Positions 1 to 8,152 of a stretch of 64,000 nt of DNA are shown here, piece after piece. How positions within the stretch are numbered: position 1 is the first letter of the stretch; each line of letters begins with the position of its first letter. Origin of the DNA: Shewanella fodinae. GTDB taxonomy: Bacteria > Pseudomonadota > Gammaproteobacteria > Enterobacterales > Shewanellaceae. The translations under genes were made by a program, and so were the position numbers. The notes beneath the pieces were generated by a model that was given only the letters and a program-made list of their open reading frames with translations, did no database searches and was not told the origin of the DNA. The stretch is from positions 484 through 64,483 of the forward strand of contig NZ_BMXW01000013.1 in the NCBI RefSeq assembly GCF_014651955.1. Direction: 5' to 3'.

Positions 1-6
1 TACCAC

Positions 7-36
7 AAAAAGGCCACCCTCACCGGTGGCCTTTTT
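7..36 (+). terminator. Intrinsic terminator of an upstream gene outside the window
   Basis: An 8-bp GC-rich stem (AGGCCACC / GGTGGCCT) with a 6-nt loop is followed by a run of T. It is preceded by A residues, so it may work in both directions. The gene it serves lies off the left edge. Confidence 0.8.
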
Positions 37-253
37 GCTTTTCAGTTATATTTTTAGTTATTCCACAATAACCACCTGATTTAAGTGATTATTGCCACTT
101 ATTGTCATGGCACCATTCTGGTGAAATCCGTACAGTTTTTCTGTTTATTTATAGATAAATAAATGTTTCGCTGTAGATCATTAGCGAGAATGACAAAATA
201 GCTAATCTTTGTCTGAAAAAACTGCAGTCGGCGCTTGTTATGGCAAAAAGTTC
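37..253. other. Gene-free stretch before tRNA-Trp
   Basis: AT-rich sequence with no credible coding frame. The short reverse-strand frames across it run into the tRNA and have no recognisable product. Only the tRNA promoter at its right end is supported. Confidence 0.5.
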
Positions 254-282
254 TTTACCTTTTATCAGGGTTTTAGCATAAT
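254..282 (+). promoter_or_regulatory. Probable sigma-70 promoter of tRNA-Trp
   Basis: TTTACC (254-259) and CATAAT (277-282) are separated by 17 bp and followed by a GC-rich stretch (GCCCGTCG) just before the tRNA. Such GC-rich discriminators are typical of stable-RNA promoters under stringent control. Assignment is by motif and position only. Confidence 0.55.
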
Positions 283-296
283 GCCCGTCGTTCCGT

Positions 297-373
297 AGGG
301 GTGTAGTTCCAATTGGTAGAACAGCGGTCTCCAAAACCGACGGTTACGGGTTCGAGTCCTGTCACCCCTGCCA
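297..373 (+). tRNA. tRNA-Trp (anticodon CCA)
   Basis: The 7-bp acceptor stem AGGGGTG / CACCCCT closes around a D arm, an anticodon arm with loop CTCCAAA (anticodon CCA, decoding UGG), and a T arm with TTCGAGT. The discriminator G and an encoded CCA end at 373. The sequence closely resembles E. coli tRNA-Trp. The first anticodon-stem pair (27-43) is G-A rather than Watson-Crick. It stands alone, with its own promoter and terminator. Confidence 0.97.
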
Positions 374-381
374 ATAATTTC

Positions 382-413
382 AACGGCTTGCATGTTATGT
401 GCGAGCCGTTTTT
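382..413 (+). terminator. Terminator of tRNA-Trp
   Basis: The inverted repeat AACGGCT / AGCCGTT is followed by a T run shortly after the tRNA 3' end. Confidence 0.75.
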
Positions 414-507
414 GTATCTGTTAAAAATGTTGTTGGATATGTCTAAGCGGCTTCTACGAAGAGGATAGTAGCACTTTGATCTGTTTCGATTTATCAACTT
501 TGGCATA

Positions 508-897
508 TTAGCCTATGTGAATTTTTCCGCAGCATCTTGGGTACTGGTAACATCCCCAAAAGCACTGGCCAATATATGGCCCTCTTCTGGCAATACGTTG
601 GATCATTGGAAAGCCACACACAGGGCATGATGGAGAAAGTCCAGAACGCCATTGTCTTACAGCGATTAGGTTAAAAAGAAAAGCTTTGAGCCCAGGTATG
701 GCAAAGCTGAAGGCAAGAATGAGATAAACGAAGTAGGGGAAGTTTGCTTTTACTTCAACTTCGACTTTCGAAACAGCATGAAACATGTTGATTAACTGAT
801 GTTCAATGAAATAAATCATCACGAAACCGGTAATGGCACCGACTACTGCAAATACTAATGGGATGATCAGCATCCGCCTTTTAATTCTTGAGTCCAT
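508..897 (-). CDS. Small membrane protein with topoisomerase-type C4 zinc finger
   Basis: A 129-residue protein with two predicted membrane helices (about residues 9-31 and 52-77) and a C-terminal cysteine module. Cysteines 91, 94, 112 and 116 (plus 122 and 123), together with the segments CPVCG, ARRG and FWGC, match the C4 zinc finger found in repeats at the C-terminus of bacterial topoisomerase I. In topoisomerase that module binds single-stranded DNA. Here it is tethered to the membrane with no topoisomerase domain, so the ligand could be nucleic acid or something else. Only a weak ribosome site (GGAC) precedes the ATG. Neighbours (tRNA-Trp, dps) give no pathway hint. The domain call is fairly secure; the function is unknown. 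Confidence 0.75.
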   Translation of the reverse strand: MDSRIKRRMLIIPLVFAVVGAITGFVMIYFIEHQLINMFHAVSKVEVEVKANFPYFVYLILAFSFAIPGLKAFLFNLIAVRQWRSGLSPSCPVCGFPMIQRIARRGPYIGQCFWGCYQYPRCCGKIHIG

Positions 898-1079
898 TCA
901 TGTAGTCCACTAATGCAATGTTAGAAAAAATATACATCAGTAGGCATAGCTTTCACACTTGGTGATTGTGATCCACTAGGTGATTACAGCAAAAGTTCGC
1001 ACCGATGTTTACAGACCTTGTGAGTCAGCTAACAAGTTAAACGCGGTATAAACTAAACTGATAAGCGCGTTTGCAGTTA

Positions 1080-1106
1080 AATAAAAGCCGCCTTGTACGG
1101 CGGCTT
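1080..1106 (-). terminator. Terminator downstream of dps
   Basis: The stem AAGCCGCC / GGCGGCTT is followed, reading the minus strand, by TTTTATTT. It sits just after the dps stop codon. Confidence 0.8.
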
Positions 1107-1122
1107 GCTGATACTAACAATG

Positions 1123-1599
1123 TTATTTGGCTAACATACTGCGCAGCATCCATGCAGTTTTTTCGTGCAGTTGGATGCGTTGTGTCAGTAGGTCTGCGGT
1201 GGCTTCGTCATCCGCTTGATTGACCAAGGGATAGAGTGCTCTGGCGCGACGAATAATGACTTCTTGGCCTTCCAGCAGCTCCTGTAACATCTGATTGGCG
1301 TCGGTGACGCCATTATCTTCTTTGATGCCGGTGACTTTCGCATAAGCGCTATAAGAACCCAGCGCCCGCTCGCCTAGTGCCCGCACTCGTTCAGCGATGA
1401 TATCTACTGCTAAGGCTAACTCTGTATACTGAGTTTCAAACATCAGGTGCAGGGTGTTGAACATGGGGCCTGTAACATTCCAGTGAAAACTGTGGGTTTT
1501 GAGGTAGAGGCTATAGGTGTCTGCCAACAGGTTATTCAAGCCGTTGGCTATTTCCACACGATCAGCCTGATTGATACCGATATTGATTTCTGTACTCAT
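1123..1599 (-). CDS. dps: Dps ferritin-like DNA-protection protein
   Basis: A 158-residue Dps-family miniferritin. In this family a dodecamer oxidises Fe(II) with hydrogen peroxide and stores the iron, protecting DNA from Fenton damage. The inter-subunit ferroxidase signature is visible: His39 in the HWNVTG motif, then Asp66 and Glu70 with the spacing of E. coli Dps (His51, Asp78, Glu82). The N-terminus is short and poor in lysine, so direct DNA binding like that of E. coli Dps is uncertain. A strong ribosome site (GGAGGG) precedes the ATG. It is divergent from holD, and a long inverted repeat (1668-1711) lies in the shared upstream region. OxyR or stationary-phase control is likely by family analogy, not shown here. 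Confidence 0.95.
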   Translation of the reverse strand: MSTEINIGINQADRVEIANGLNNLLADTYSLYLKTHSFHWNVTGPMFNTLHLMFETQYTELALAVDIIAERVRALGERALGSYSAYAKVTGIKEDNGVTDANQMLQELLEGQEVIIRRARALYPLVNQADDEATADLLTQRIQLHEKTAWMLRSMLAK

Positions 1600-1667
1600 A
1601 ATATAACCCTCCTTTTTGGCTACCCGTCCATGATAACGTCTTAGCCACAGGATGAAAGTCGATAAAA

Positions 1668-1711
1668 CAGATACCCTTAATCGATATACACTGAAAAAGT
1701 ATGGGTATCTG
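1668..1711. promoter_or_regulatory. Inverted repeat in the dps/holD divergent region
   Basis: CAGATACCC (1668-1676) and GGGTATCTG (1703-1711) form a perfect 9-bp inverted repeat with a 26-bp spacer. It lies 69 bp before the dps start and 66 bp before holD. The arms would face about 35 bp (3.3 turns) apart. The binding protein is unknown. Confidence 0.45.
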
Positions 1712-1776
1712 ATAGTTGTTGGGACAGCAAAATAGAGAACTGATATCCTGTAGTGACAGTAATATCAGGTGTTTTT

Positions 1777-2112
1777 ATGAATAAATTTCTGCATGCCATG
1801 GGGATTACTCAGTGGCGTCCAAAGGTGAGTGCAGGCGCTCCTGCGTTGCTATTGCTAGCTGACGATGATCATTCGTTACTGCAGCATCCGCTCGTCATAA
1901 CGGTGCTAAGGTTACTGGGGACCGCGCCGGAAGCCTGCCAAGTGATTTCTAAGGTGGACGCAGGTGCAGAAGTGTTGTGGTGCTTTGGTCACAGCGACGA
2001 AGAAGTTGATGCGATGATATCGACCCCCACAATAGCTGAGTTACAGCAAAGCAGTCAGGCTAAACGTGCCTTATGGCAGCAGCTGTGGCCTCATTTGGAT
2101 GGTGTGCAGTAA
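1777..2112 (+). CDS. holD: DNA polymerase III psi subunit HolD
   Basis: A 111-residue protein. The N-terminal GITQW motif and the C-terminal ALWQQLW segment match HolD (psi). In this family the N-terminus of psi contacts SSB through chi, and psi bridges chi to the clamp loader. The ATG at 1777 is preferred over an in-frame GTG at 1753 because the protein then begins as in other HolD sequences. The stop overlaps the rimI start (TAATG), so the two genes are co-translated. The holD-rimI pairing is conserved in enteric bacteria, which supports the call for this weakly conserved family. Confidence 0.88.
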   Translation: MNKFLHAMGITQWRPKVSAGAPALLLLADDDHSLLQHPLVITVLRLLGTAPEACQVISKVDAGAEVLWCFGHSDEEVDAMISTPTIAELQQSSQAKRALWQQLWPHLDGVQ

Positions 2113-2573
2113 TGGCTCAGGTACTACCACTGTCTTTAGAACAATTGCCGCAAATGCTGGCAGTAGAACAGCAAGCGCATCCTTATCCTTGGGACGAGGC
2201 AACGCTTAAAAGTTGTTTCGGTCGTTTTTACCAGCAGCTTGGATTGTTTGACGATGATGAACAACTAATAGGCTTCAGTATTCTGCAATGCTTGTTTGAA
2301 GAAGCGACTTTGATGAATATCTGTGTGATGCCTAGCTGCCAAGGCAAAGGCTTTGGCAAACTGTTGCTGGAGGAGACTATTGCGTCGTTAAAGGCGCAAC
2401 ATATTGAGGTGTTACTGTTGGAAGTTCGGGTGAGTAATACTGCTGCTATTGGCCTTTATCGCCATCTGGGTTTTATCGAAACTGGCAGCCGTAGAAATTA
2501 TTATCACACGGCGAACGGGCGAGAAGATGCACTGTTGATGGAGTTAAGACTGCACTGCGATATTCAGGCATAA
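2112..2573 (+). CDS. rimI: Ribosomal protein bS18 alanine N-acetyltransferase RimI
   Basis: A 153-residue GNAT protein. RimI acetylates the N-terminal alanine of ribosomal protein S18 using acetyl-CoA. The acetyl-CoA loop QGKGFG, preceded by the strand NICVMP, and the C-terminal GLYRHLGF segment are typical. Start chosen at 2112, overlapping the holD stop by one base; an in-frame ATG at 2073 lies inside holD and is unlikely. A long bidirectional terminator follows. Confidence 0.93.
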   Translation: MAQVLPLSLEQLPQMLAVEQQAHPYPWDEATLKSCFGRFYQQLGLFDDDEQLIGFSILQCLFEEATLMNICVMPSCQGKGFGKLLLEETIASLKAQHIEVLLLEVRVSNTAAIGLYRHLGFIETGSRRNYYHTANGREDALLMELRLHCDIQA

Positions 2574-2580
2574 TCTGCTG

Positions 2581-2616
2581 AAATAACAAAGCCGCCTGAT
2601 GGCGGCTTTGTTATTT
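2581..2616. terminator. Bidirectional terminator between rimI and lipA
   Basis: A perfect 16-bp inverted repeat with a TGAT loop. It has a GC core (GCCGCC / GGCGGC) and A/T tails on both sides, and lies between the convergent rimI and lipA stops. Confidence 0.9.
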
Positions 2617-2625
2617 CAGCAAGCT

Positions 2626-3591
2626 TTACTTAACTTCTTTCCCTTGGGCTTGCAGATCAGCATGGTAGCTGGAGCGTACCAACGGCCCACAGGCGGCGTG
2701 AGTGAAGCCTAATTCCACGGCGACGTCATGCAATTCATCGAACTCCTGCGGAGTCACATAACGCTCTACCGGCAGATGGAAGCGGGAAGGCTGCAAGTAT
2801 TGCCCCAGTGTCAGCATGTTAACACCATGAGCGCGCAGATCTTTTAGCACCTGCACTATCTCTTCATTGGTTTCGCCAAGTCCCATCATCAGGCCAGATT
2901 TAGTGGGGATTTCTGGGTGGCGTTGCTTGAACTGTTGTAGCAGGTTCAAAGACCATTGATAGTTAGCGCCTGGACGGGCCTTACGATAATGCGCTGGCGC
3001 GGTTTCCAGATTGTGGTTGAACACATCTGGAGGCTCGGTGGCTAATATATCCAGTGCTTGTTCAATACGGCCACGGAAGTCCGGCACCAGGATTTCTATC
3101 TTGATATGGGGATTAAGTTTACGGATCTCGCGGATACAGTCAGCAAAGTGCTGTGCCCCGCCATCGCGTAAATCATCGCGGTCCACAGAGGTGATTACCA
3201 CGTACTTGAGCTTCATATCACGAATGGTGCGCGCCAATTGCAACGGTTCTTCGGGATCGGGTTTTAATGGCCGACCATGGGCAACATCGCAAAATGGGCA
3301 GCGACGGGTACAAATAGCGCCGAGGATCATAAAGGTCGCTGTGCCGTGGTTAAAACACTCTGCCAGATTCGGGCAAGAGGCTTCCTCGCAGACGGAGTGC
3401 AGACCGTGGCTGCGCAGCGCCTGTTTGATATCCAGAATACGTTGATTGGATGACGGCAGTTTTACTCGCAACCAATCCGGTTTACGCAGCATAGTGTCAC
3501 GTTCAGACGGGACAACCTTTACGGGAATGCGAGCAACTTTGTCGGCGTCACGTAATTTTACGCCGGGTTGTAATCTTTCTGGCCTGTTCAT
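2626..3591 (-). CDS. lipA: Lipoyl synthase LipA
   Basis: A 321-residue radical-SAM enzyme that inserts two sulfurs into protein-bound octanoyl groups to make lipoyl cofactor. Both iron-sulfur clusters are visible: the auxiliary set Cys68, Cys73 and Cys79, and the radical-SAM set Cys94, Cys98 and Cys101 (CTRRCPFC). The C-terminal RSSY carries the conserved serine that ligates the auxiliary cluster. The start overlaps the lipB stop by 4 bp (ATGA), so the genes are translationally coupled. LipB supplies the octanoylated substrate. Length is normal for the family. Confidence 0.98.
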   Translation of the reverse strand: MNRPERLQPGVKLRDADKVARIPVKVVPSERDTMLRKPDWLRVKLPSSNQRILDIKQALRSHGLHSVCEEASCPNLAECFNHGTATFMILGAICTRRCPFCDVAHGRPLKPDPEEPLQLARTIRDMKLKYVVITSVDRDDLRDGGAQHFADCIREIRKLNPHIKIEILVPDFRGRIEQALDILATEPPDVFNHNLETAPAHYRKARPGANYQWSLNLLQQFKQRHPEIPTKSGLMMGLGETNEEIVQVLKDLRAHGVNMLTLGQYLQPSRFHLPVERYVTPQEFDELHDVAVELGFTHAACGPLVRSSYHADLQAQGKEVK

Positions 3592-4247
3592 GACTCTGGT
3601 AATCCTTGGTAATGCTGTAATTGCTGATAGCCAAGTCGCTGGCTGAAAATTTCGCTGAAGAGTTTGGCGGCTTCCTCTACCGTAGCAGGACCACCCAGAT
3701 CTTTACACTGAGTCATTTCCAGTCCGGCGTAACCACAGGGATTAATGCGGTGGAATGGCTCTAGGTCCATATCGACATTGAATGCCACACCGTGGAAGGA
3801 ACAGCCCCGTCGAATACGCAGCCCGAGCGATGCGATCTTTTTACCATCGACATAAACTCCGGGGGCATCGGCTTTCGGGTAAGCTTCTATCTGAAAACGT
3901 GCCAGCACTCCAACGACCGATTGCTCAATATCGGTGACCAATTGCCGTACACCAATCTTCAGGTTGCGCACGTTTAGCAGTGGATAAGCAACCATCTGCC
4001 CTGGGCCGTGATAAGTCACCTGACCGCCACGGTCTACCTGCACCACCGGTATATCGCCGGGTGCCAGGATATGCTCGGCTTTGCCTGCCTGACCTTGAGT
4101 AAAGACAGGTGGATGCTCCACCAGCCATAGCTCGTCACGGCTACTATCGTCGCGGATATCGGTATAGTGCTGCATGGCATGCCATACCGTTTCGTAATCC
4201 ATCTTACCCAGATGGAATACGTGTAGGATTTTCTCTGACAAGGGCAA
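3588..4247 (-). CDS. lipB: Octanoyl-[ACP]:protein octanoyltransferase LipB
   Basis: A 219-residue enzyme that moves octanoate from acyl carrier protein to lipoyl domains of 2-oxoacid dehydrogenases and the glycine cleavage H protein. Visible signatures are [12 protein letters not shown], the catalytic lysine region [10 protein letters not shown], and the catalytic cysteine in INPCGY. It is the upstream partner of lipA. ybeD is further upstream on the same strand with a 77-bp gap that contains a small inverted repeat (4307-4321). Confidence 0.98.
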   Translation of the reverse strand: MPLSEKILHVFHLGKMDYETVWHAMQHYTDIRDDSSRDELWLVEHPPVFTQGQAGKAEHILAPGDIPVVQVDRGGQVTYHGPGQMVAYPLLNVRNLKIGVRQLVTDIEQSVVGVLARFQIEAYPKADAPGVYVDGKKIASLGLRIRRGCSFHGVAFNVDMDLEPFHRINPCGYAGLEMTQCKDLGGPATVEEAAKLFSEIFSQRLGYQQLQHYQGLPES

Positions 4248-4306
4248 CTTCTCTCCCTGTGGTACTGCCGGCCATTATACCCAGAGTCGGCAAAAATGTA
4301 ATGCAG

Positions 4307-4321
4307 ATCACATTTTGTGAT
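4307..4321. promoter_or_regulatory. Small inverted repeat between ybeD and lipB
   Basis: ATCACA-TTT-TGTGAT, a 6-bp inverted repeat in the short ybeD-lipB gap. The half-sites are CRP-like words in the reverse (TCACA..TGTGA) arrangement, so it is not a standard CRP site. Its role is unclear. Confidence 0.25.
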
Positions 4322-4324
4322 GTG

Positions 4325-4597
4325 TTATAACACCCGGCGGACACCCTCGATGGCGGCAAGTTCAGTGTACAGGGTTTCAATATGCTCTTTGCTGGTGACC
4401 TGTACCCTAATGGTTACTGACAAGTAACTGCCCTTGCTAGACGTCTTGGATGAGGTGGTGTAGTCACCAGGTGCATGTTTCTGTACCACCATCACCACTT
4501 GCTCAGCCAGCTGTTCGCTGTAATCGCCTACCACCTTAAACGGGAAAGACGTAGGAAACTCCAGATATTTATCAAATTCAGTATTCAGCATTGGCAT
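4325..4597 (-). CDS. ybeD: YbeD family (DUF493) small protein
   Basis: A 90-residue protein of the DUF493/YbeD family, which has an ACT-like alpha-beta fold. In many gammaproteobacteria it sits between dacA and lipB and is annotated as a putative lipoate-metabolism regulator, without firm biochemistry. The family pattern is clear, with an N-terminal [13 protein letters not shown] and a C-terminal IEGVRRVL. lipB and lipA follow on the same strand. dacA, its usual upstream neighbour, is missing here and lies near 52 kb. Confidence 0.93.
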   Translation of the reverse strand: MPMLNTEFDKYLEFPTSFPFKVVGDYSEQLAEQVVMVVQKHAPGDYTTSSKTSSKGSYLSVTIRVQVTSKEHIETLYTELAAIEGVRRVL

Positions 4598-4710
4598 AAC
4601 TCTCTAAAAACGCTACTGCAGTTTATATGGCGGCAAGTATAACCAAATTCAAGCGTGGGATCTGTAGCTAAACCTGTGGAGGGGGAGCCAAAGCTCCCCT
4701 GCAAGGGTGG

Positions 4711-6498
4711 TTAAAGTGCGGCGGTGGCTTGCCGTAGCCAAGTTAAGTCAGCGCCAGCAAGCAATGGTGACAAGGTGGTGTAAACCCGCTGGTGATAGCG
4801 ATTCACCCACTCAATTTCAGCCTCGGTCATGAGCTTTTTATCAAACAAGCGCTTATCCATTGGGATCAGCGTAAGTGCTTCAAAGTCATATATTTCTCTT
4901 TCTGCCCCCGCCAGTGCCGCACAGGGTTTGACCATAACCAGATTTTCCAGGCGGATACCAAAGGCACCTTCACGATAGTAGCCAGGTTCATTAGATAAGA
5001 TCATGCCGGGTTCCAACGCAACTGCATTATGGTTTTTGCCGATGCGTTGTGGACCTTCGTGCACACTTAGATAATGGCCGACGCCGTGACCTGTACCGTG
5101 GTCATAGTCAAAGCCCTGTTGCCATAGATACTGACGCGCCAGAATATCCAGTTGCTGGCCGGTGGTACCTTTGGGGAACCGTGCTTGATCCAATGCGATA
5201 TGACCTTTAAGCACCAGTGTTACTAGCTTTCTCTGTTCATCCGTTACTGCACCAATGGCGATGGTACGGGTGACATCTGTGGTGCCATCAAGGTACTGTG
5301 CGCCGGAGTCCACTAGATAGATGCTGTTCATTTCCAGCATCTTAGGGGTGCCGTTCAGATGATTGTAGTGACACATAGCGGCGTTGGCACCAGCCGCGGA
5401 GATGGTGTCAAAACTGGGCTCGCGGTAGAGTGCATGCTGTTTGCGGAAACCTTCCAACTTCTCAGCCAGAGCGGCTTCATCATATAGCCGGCCATTGGCG
5501 ACTTCGTTATCTAACCAAGCCAGAAAACGACTAACAGCCACGCCATCGCGGATATGACTGTCGATCATCCCCTGCATCTCTGCCGGATTTTTACAAGCTT
5601 TTGGAACCGCGACCGGGTCCGCGCCTGCAATCAGTTTGGCACCAGCGGCTTTGGCTTGCAGCTGGCAGGCGGCATTGGCGCTGTTGGGATCGGCCAGGAG
5701 TTTTTTGCCTTTCAGTGATGCCAGTGCATGACTGAGTTCAGCTTCTGCTTTAAAACTTACCCCTTCACCCACATGGGCAGCAGTGCCTTGTGGTAATTTA
5801 TCTAGGTCGGTGAATAAGGTCATTGTGCCATCAGCATAAAGCAGGGCTGTCCCCAGGATCACCGGAATGCGTGGAATATCCTGACCACGCAGATTGAGCA
5901 GCCAGCAGAAAGAATCAAGTGCGGTAATGAGTGCTACGTCGGCACCAGCCTTTTTGACCAACTCAGCGATTTCAGTGCGTTTTTGCCGACTGGTTTTGCC
6001 TGCCGCGCTGTCACTGAACAGTAATGCCGGTTCTTTGGTGGGGACGGGACGCGGTTGCCAGCAAATATCTACCGGGTTGTCGTTTAAGGCGACGAGCTCG
6101 ATGCCTACTTTATCTAAGGTAGCTGCTGCCTCATTGAACCAGGCCAAGGTATGGCAACGCGGGTCAACCCCAACTCTGCTGCCGCTGGGCAGATGTTCGG
6201 CCAGCCATTGATATTGCGGCATGTCAGTGAGGCTTTCGTAGCGGTAAAGCTTGGCATCCACCTGTTGACGCACTTGCACTACATAACGTCCATCAACAAA
6301 CACCGCCGCGGAGTCTTTCATCACGATTGCCATGCCCGCGGAGCCGGTAAATCCCGTCAGCCACAGTAAACGCTCGTTATGGGCGGGAACGTATTCGCCC
6401 AGATATTCATCCGCGCGGGGTTGGATAAAGGCATCAAGATTAAGCTTAGCCATCTCGCCACGCACAGCGGTAAGACGTGCAGCAATGTTACTGGACAT
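4711..6498 (-). CDS. Aminopeptidase P family (M24) Xaa-Pro peptidase, long form
   Basis: A 595-residue protein of the three-domain aminopeptidase P type: two creatinase-like N-terminal domains and a C-terminal M24 pita-bread domain. These cytosolic enzymes release the N-terminal residue from Xaa-Pro peptides using two metal ions. Metal-binding segments are visible: DGTTDVTRT (two Asp), HGTGHGVGH (His), SNEPGYY (Glu) and RLENLVMV (Glu). Start chosen at 6498, where ATG (MSSNIAARL) follows a GGAGT ribosome site. The open frame runs 65 codons further up without family similarity. It differs from the shorter E. coli PepP (about 440 residues), so no symbol is given. Confidence 0.92.
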   Translation of the reverse strand: MSSNIAARLTAVRGEMAKLNLDAFIQPRADEYLGEYVPAHNERLLWLTGFTGSAGMAIVMKDSAAVFVDGRYVVQVRQQVDAKLYRYESLTDMPQYQWLAEHLPSGSRVGVDPRCHTLAWFNEAAATLDKVGIELVALNDNPVDICWQPRPVPTKEPALLFSDSAAGKTSRQKRTEIAELVKKAGADVALITALDSFCWLLNLRGQDIPRIPVILGTALLYADGTMTLFTDLDKLPQGTAAHVGEGVSFKAEAELSHALASLKGKKLLADPNSANAACQLQAKAAGAKLIAGADPVAVPKACKNPAEMQGMIDSHIRDGVAVSRFLAWLDNEVANGRLYDEAALAEKLEGFRKQHALYREPSFDTISAAGANAAMCHYNHLNGTPKMLEMNSIYLVDSGAQYLDGTTDVTRTIAIGAVTDEQRKLVTLVLKGHIALDQARFPKGTTGQQLDILARQYLWQQGFDYDHGTGHGVGHYLSVHEGPQRIGKNHNAVALEPGMILSNEPGYYREGAFGIRLENLVMVKPCAALAGAEREIYDFEALTLIPMDKRLFDKKLMTEAEIEWVNRYHQRVYTTLSPLLAGADLTWLRQATAAL

Positions 6499-6812
6499 AG
6501 GGACTCCGTGATATACCAGCGTTATTGAGAATGTTCGCCGGTCGTCTGTTATCAATATTGTGGCGTTGATTATCGCAAGCAGCTTACCCAATTCGCAAGC
6601 AACTGTGTGGCTATCCGGCGCAAATGCATTGTTTGCGCCGGTTGCTGGGCTGATGTTATTGCCTTGAGGGGCGGGCTGCGGCTGGCAGCGCAATAATTCA
6701 GCTGGAATTGTCGCAAAAGCAATATGTTAAGTTATGGGCAGTGCCGCACACTGAATGCCTGTGCTACTATTGCCGCCAGTACCTTGCTACGGTAAGGCTT
6801 TTGGGGGATTGC
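6499..6812. other. Divergent intergenic region with a strong hairpin
   Basis: About 310 bp between the divergent M24 peptidase and ROK-like genes. The only clear structure is a perfect 10-bp inverted repeat (6615-6641). No gene is supported. Confidence 0.6.
6615..6641. repeat. Perfect 10-bp inverted repeat
   Basis: CCGGCGCAAA (6615-6624) and TTTGCGCCGG (6632-6641) flank a 7-nt loop. There is no T run on either side, so it is not a standard terminator. It could be an operator or an RNA hairpin in the ROK-gene leader. Confidence 0.6.
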
Positions 6813-7589
6813 ATGGCTGAATTAACAATTGAAGTCGGTTCGGAAACGGCGCTGTTTCTGTTCAACGATGCGGGGAGCACCGAGCAGTATAAAATCCCCA
6901 CAGGAGAAGGCTTTTCTTTGGAAGCGCTAAACCAGCAGATCGCTGATTTAGAAAATGACTACCAACTGCGGGATTACCGATTAGCGTTGGCTTTTCCGGG
7001 CATGGTACGAGATCACTCGCTAGTTTCTTGTAAGCATCTGCCGGGGTTGGCCGGGCAGAACCTGCGTAAGCTGCAAACTCGAGGTGAGTTGGCCGTTGTC
7101 AGTAACGATGTGCAGGCCGCAATGCATGCGGTCACCAGTGCCAAATATGCTTGCGAGCTTTTAGTTATGTGTTCAGAAGGCATGGGACTGGCACTTGCCA
7201 GTCACGGTAAAGTTTTCACCGGCGCTAATGGCTTGGCCGGAGACTTAGGGAACTGCTGGGTGATGACGGAATCCGGCGAGTTTACGCTGGAACAGATGGC
7301 TAGCGGTGAGTCTATTCGTCAGCGACGTATGCGCAACCCGGTAGAACTGTACCGGTCAGGAGCTTATCTGGGAATGGGCATCGCCTGGGCGATTAACCTG
7401 TTCAATCCGCAGCACTTGTGGCTGGCTGGCAGCACCATTGCCAATGCTGATTATTATAAAGGTTGTGTCGCCAACATCCGCGAAATGGTATCGCCAGCAA
7501 TGTCCGGTTTGTGTCAGATAAGTCGGGTGGACGATTCTGAAACACTGGTATGTCGCGGCTTGCTGGCGATGTTAACCGCGAGCGCGTGA
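6813..7589 (+). CDS. Degenerate ROK-family (sugar kinase-like) protein
   Basis: A 258-residue protein with the ROK sugar-kinase fold pattern. SNDVQAA matches the catalytic-aspartate region, SEGMGLAL replaces the usual GTGVG loop, and GANGLAGDLG matches the substrate loop. The N-terminal phosphate loop, normally DIGGTK, reads IEVGSET. The ROK zinc motif (CxCGxxGCxE) is absent, and the usual GH after the substrate loop is GN. Catalysis is therefore doubtful; a sugar-sensing or scaffold role is possible but is inference. ATG at 6813 follows GGGGGA and is preferred over a longer frame from 6708. It converges on the FKBP gene with a 7-bp gap. Confidence 0.78.
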   Translation: MAELTIEVGSETALFLFNDAGSTEQYKIPTGEGFSLEALNQQIADLENDYQLRDYRLALAFPGMVRDHSLVSCKHLPGLAGQNLRKLQTRGELAVVSNDVQAAMHAVTSAKYACELLVMCSEGMGLALASHGKVFTGANGLAGDLGNCWVMTESGEFTLEQMASGESIRQRRMRNPVELYRSGAYLGMGIAWAINLFNPQHLWLAGSTIANADYYKGCVANIREMVSPAMSGLCQISRVDDSETLVCRGLLAMLTASA

Positions 7590-7596
7590 AAATCGG

Positions 7597-8076
7597 CTAA
7601 GGATTGATTTTGAGTAACTCAATATCAAAAATTAGTGCTGCACCAGGGGGGATAGGACCGGCTGAACGATTACCATAAGCCAGATTATTGGGAATAAATA
7701 GGCGCATCTTATCGCCTTCCACCATGAGTTGGACGCCTTCGGTCCAGCCTTTAATAACTCGATTCAGTGGAAATTTTAACGGTTCTCCTCGTTTGAATGA
7801 ACTGTCAAAAACCGTACCGTCTAATAGCCGCCCCTCATAATGGACTTTGACGGTATCTTCGGCAGAGGGATGCACCTTGCCCTGACCATGAGCCAAATAT
7901 TCATATTGCAGACCACTGGCGGTTGTGAATACTCCAGGCTTGGTTTTATTCGCCGCCAGGAAAGCATCTCCCTGAGCCGCCATTTCTTCGATACCACGAT
8001 TCGTCAGCGAGTTCAGATAAAAGTACATGGCTATTGCCACGGTTGATGCCAGTATCACGCCAATAATTGTCTTCAT
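7597..8076 (-). CDS. Membrane-anchored FKBP-type peptidyl-prolyl isomerase
   Basis: A 159-residue protein with an N-terminal signal anchor (about residues 3-22) and a C-terminal FKBP domain (about 62-157). FKBP enzymes catalyse cis-trans isomerisation of prolyl bonds. Recognisable blocks are KVHYEGRLLDGTVFDSS, VIKGWTEGVQLM, the YGNRSAG loop and FDIELL. The anchor places the catalytic domain in the periplasm, where it may assist envelope protein folding. There is no lipobox cysteine. Confidence 0.93.
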   Translation of the reverse strand: MKTIIGVILASTVAIAMYFYLNSLTNRGIEEMAAQGDAFLAANKTKPGVFTTASGLQYEYLAHGQGKVHPSAEDTVKVHYEGRLLDGTVFDSSFKRGEPLKFPLNRVIKGWTEGVQLMVEGDKMRLFIPNNLAYGNRSAGPIPPGAALIFDIELLKINP

Positions 8077-8152
8077 TCAGTCTTCCTGTGTTTTCGCCCG
8101 TAACTGCAGGTGCCGCGGTATATTAGCAGTTTGCGCTCCGGCTTCACAGATA

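Noticed and set aside
297-373. tRNA-Trp as an integration site
   Set aside because: No integrase and no repeat of the tRNA 3' end was noticed in the window; the gene appears intact and simple.
4307-4321. CRP site between ybeD and lipB
   Set aside because: The half-sites are in the reversed order and only 3 bp apart; it lies inside a tight operon.
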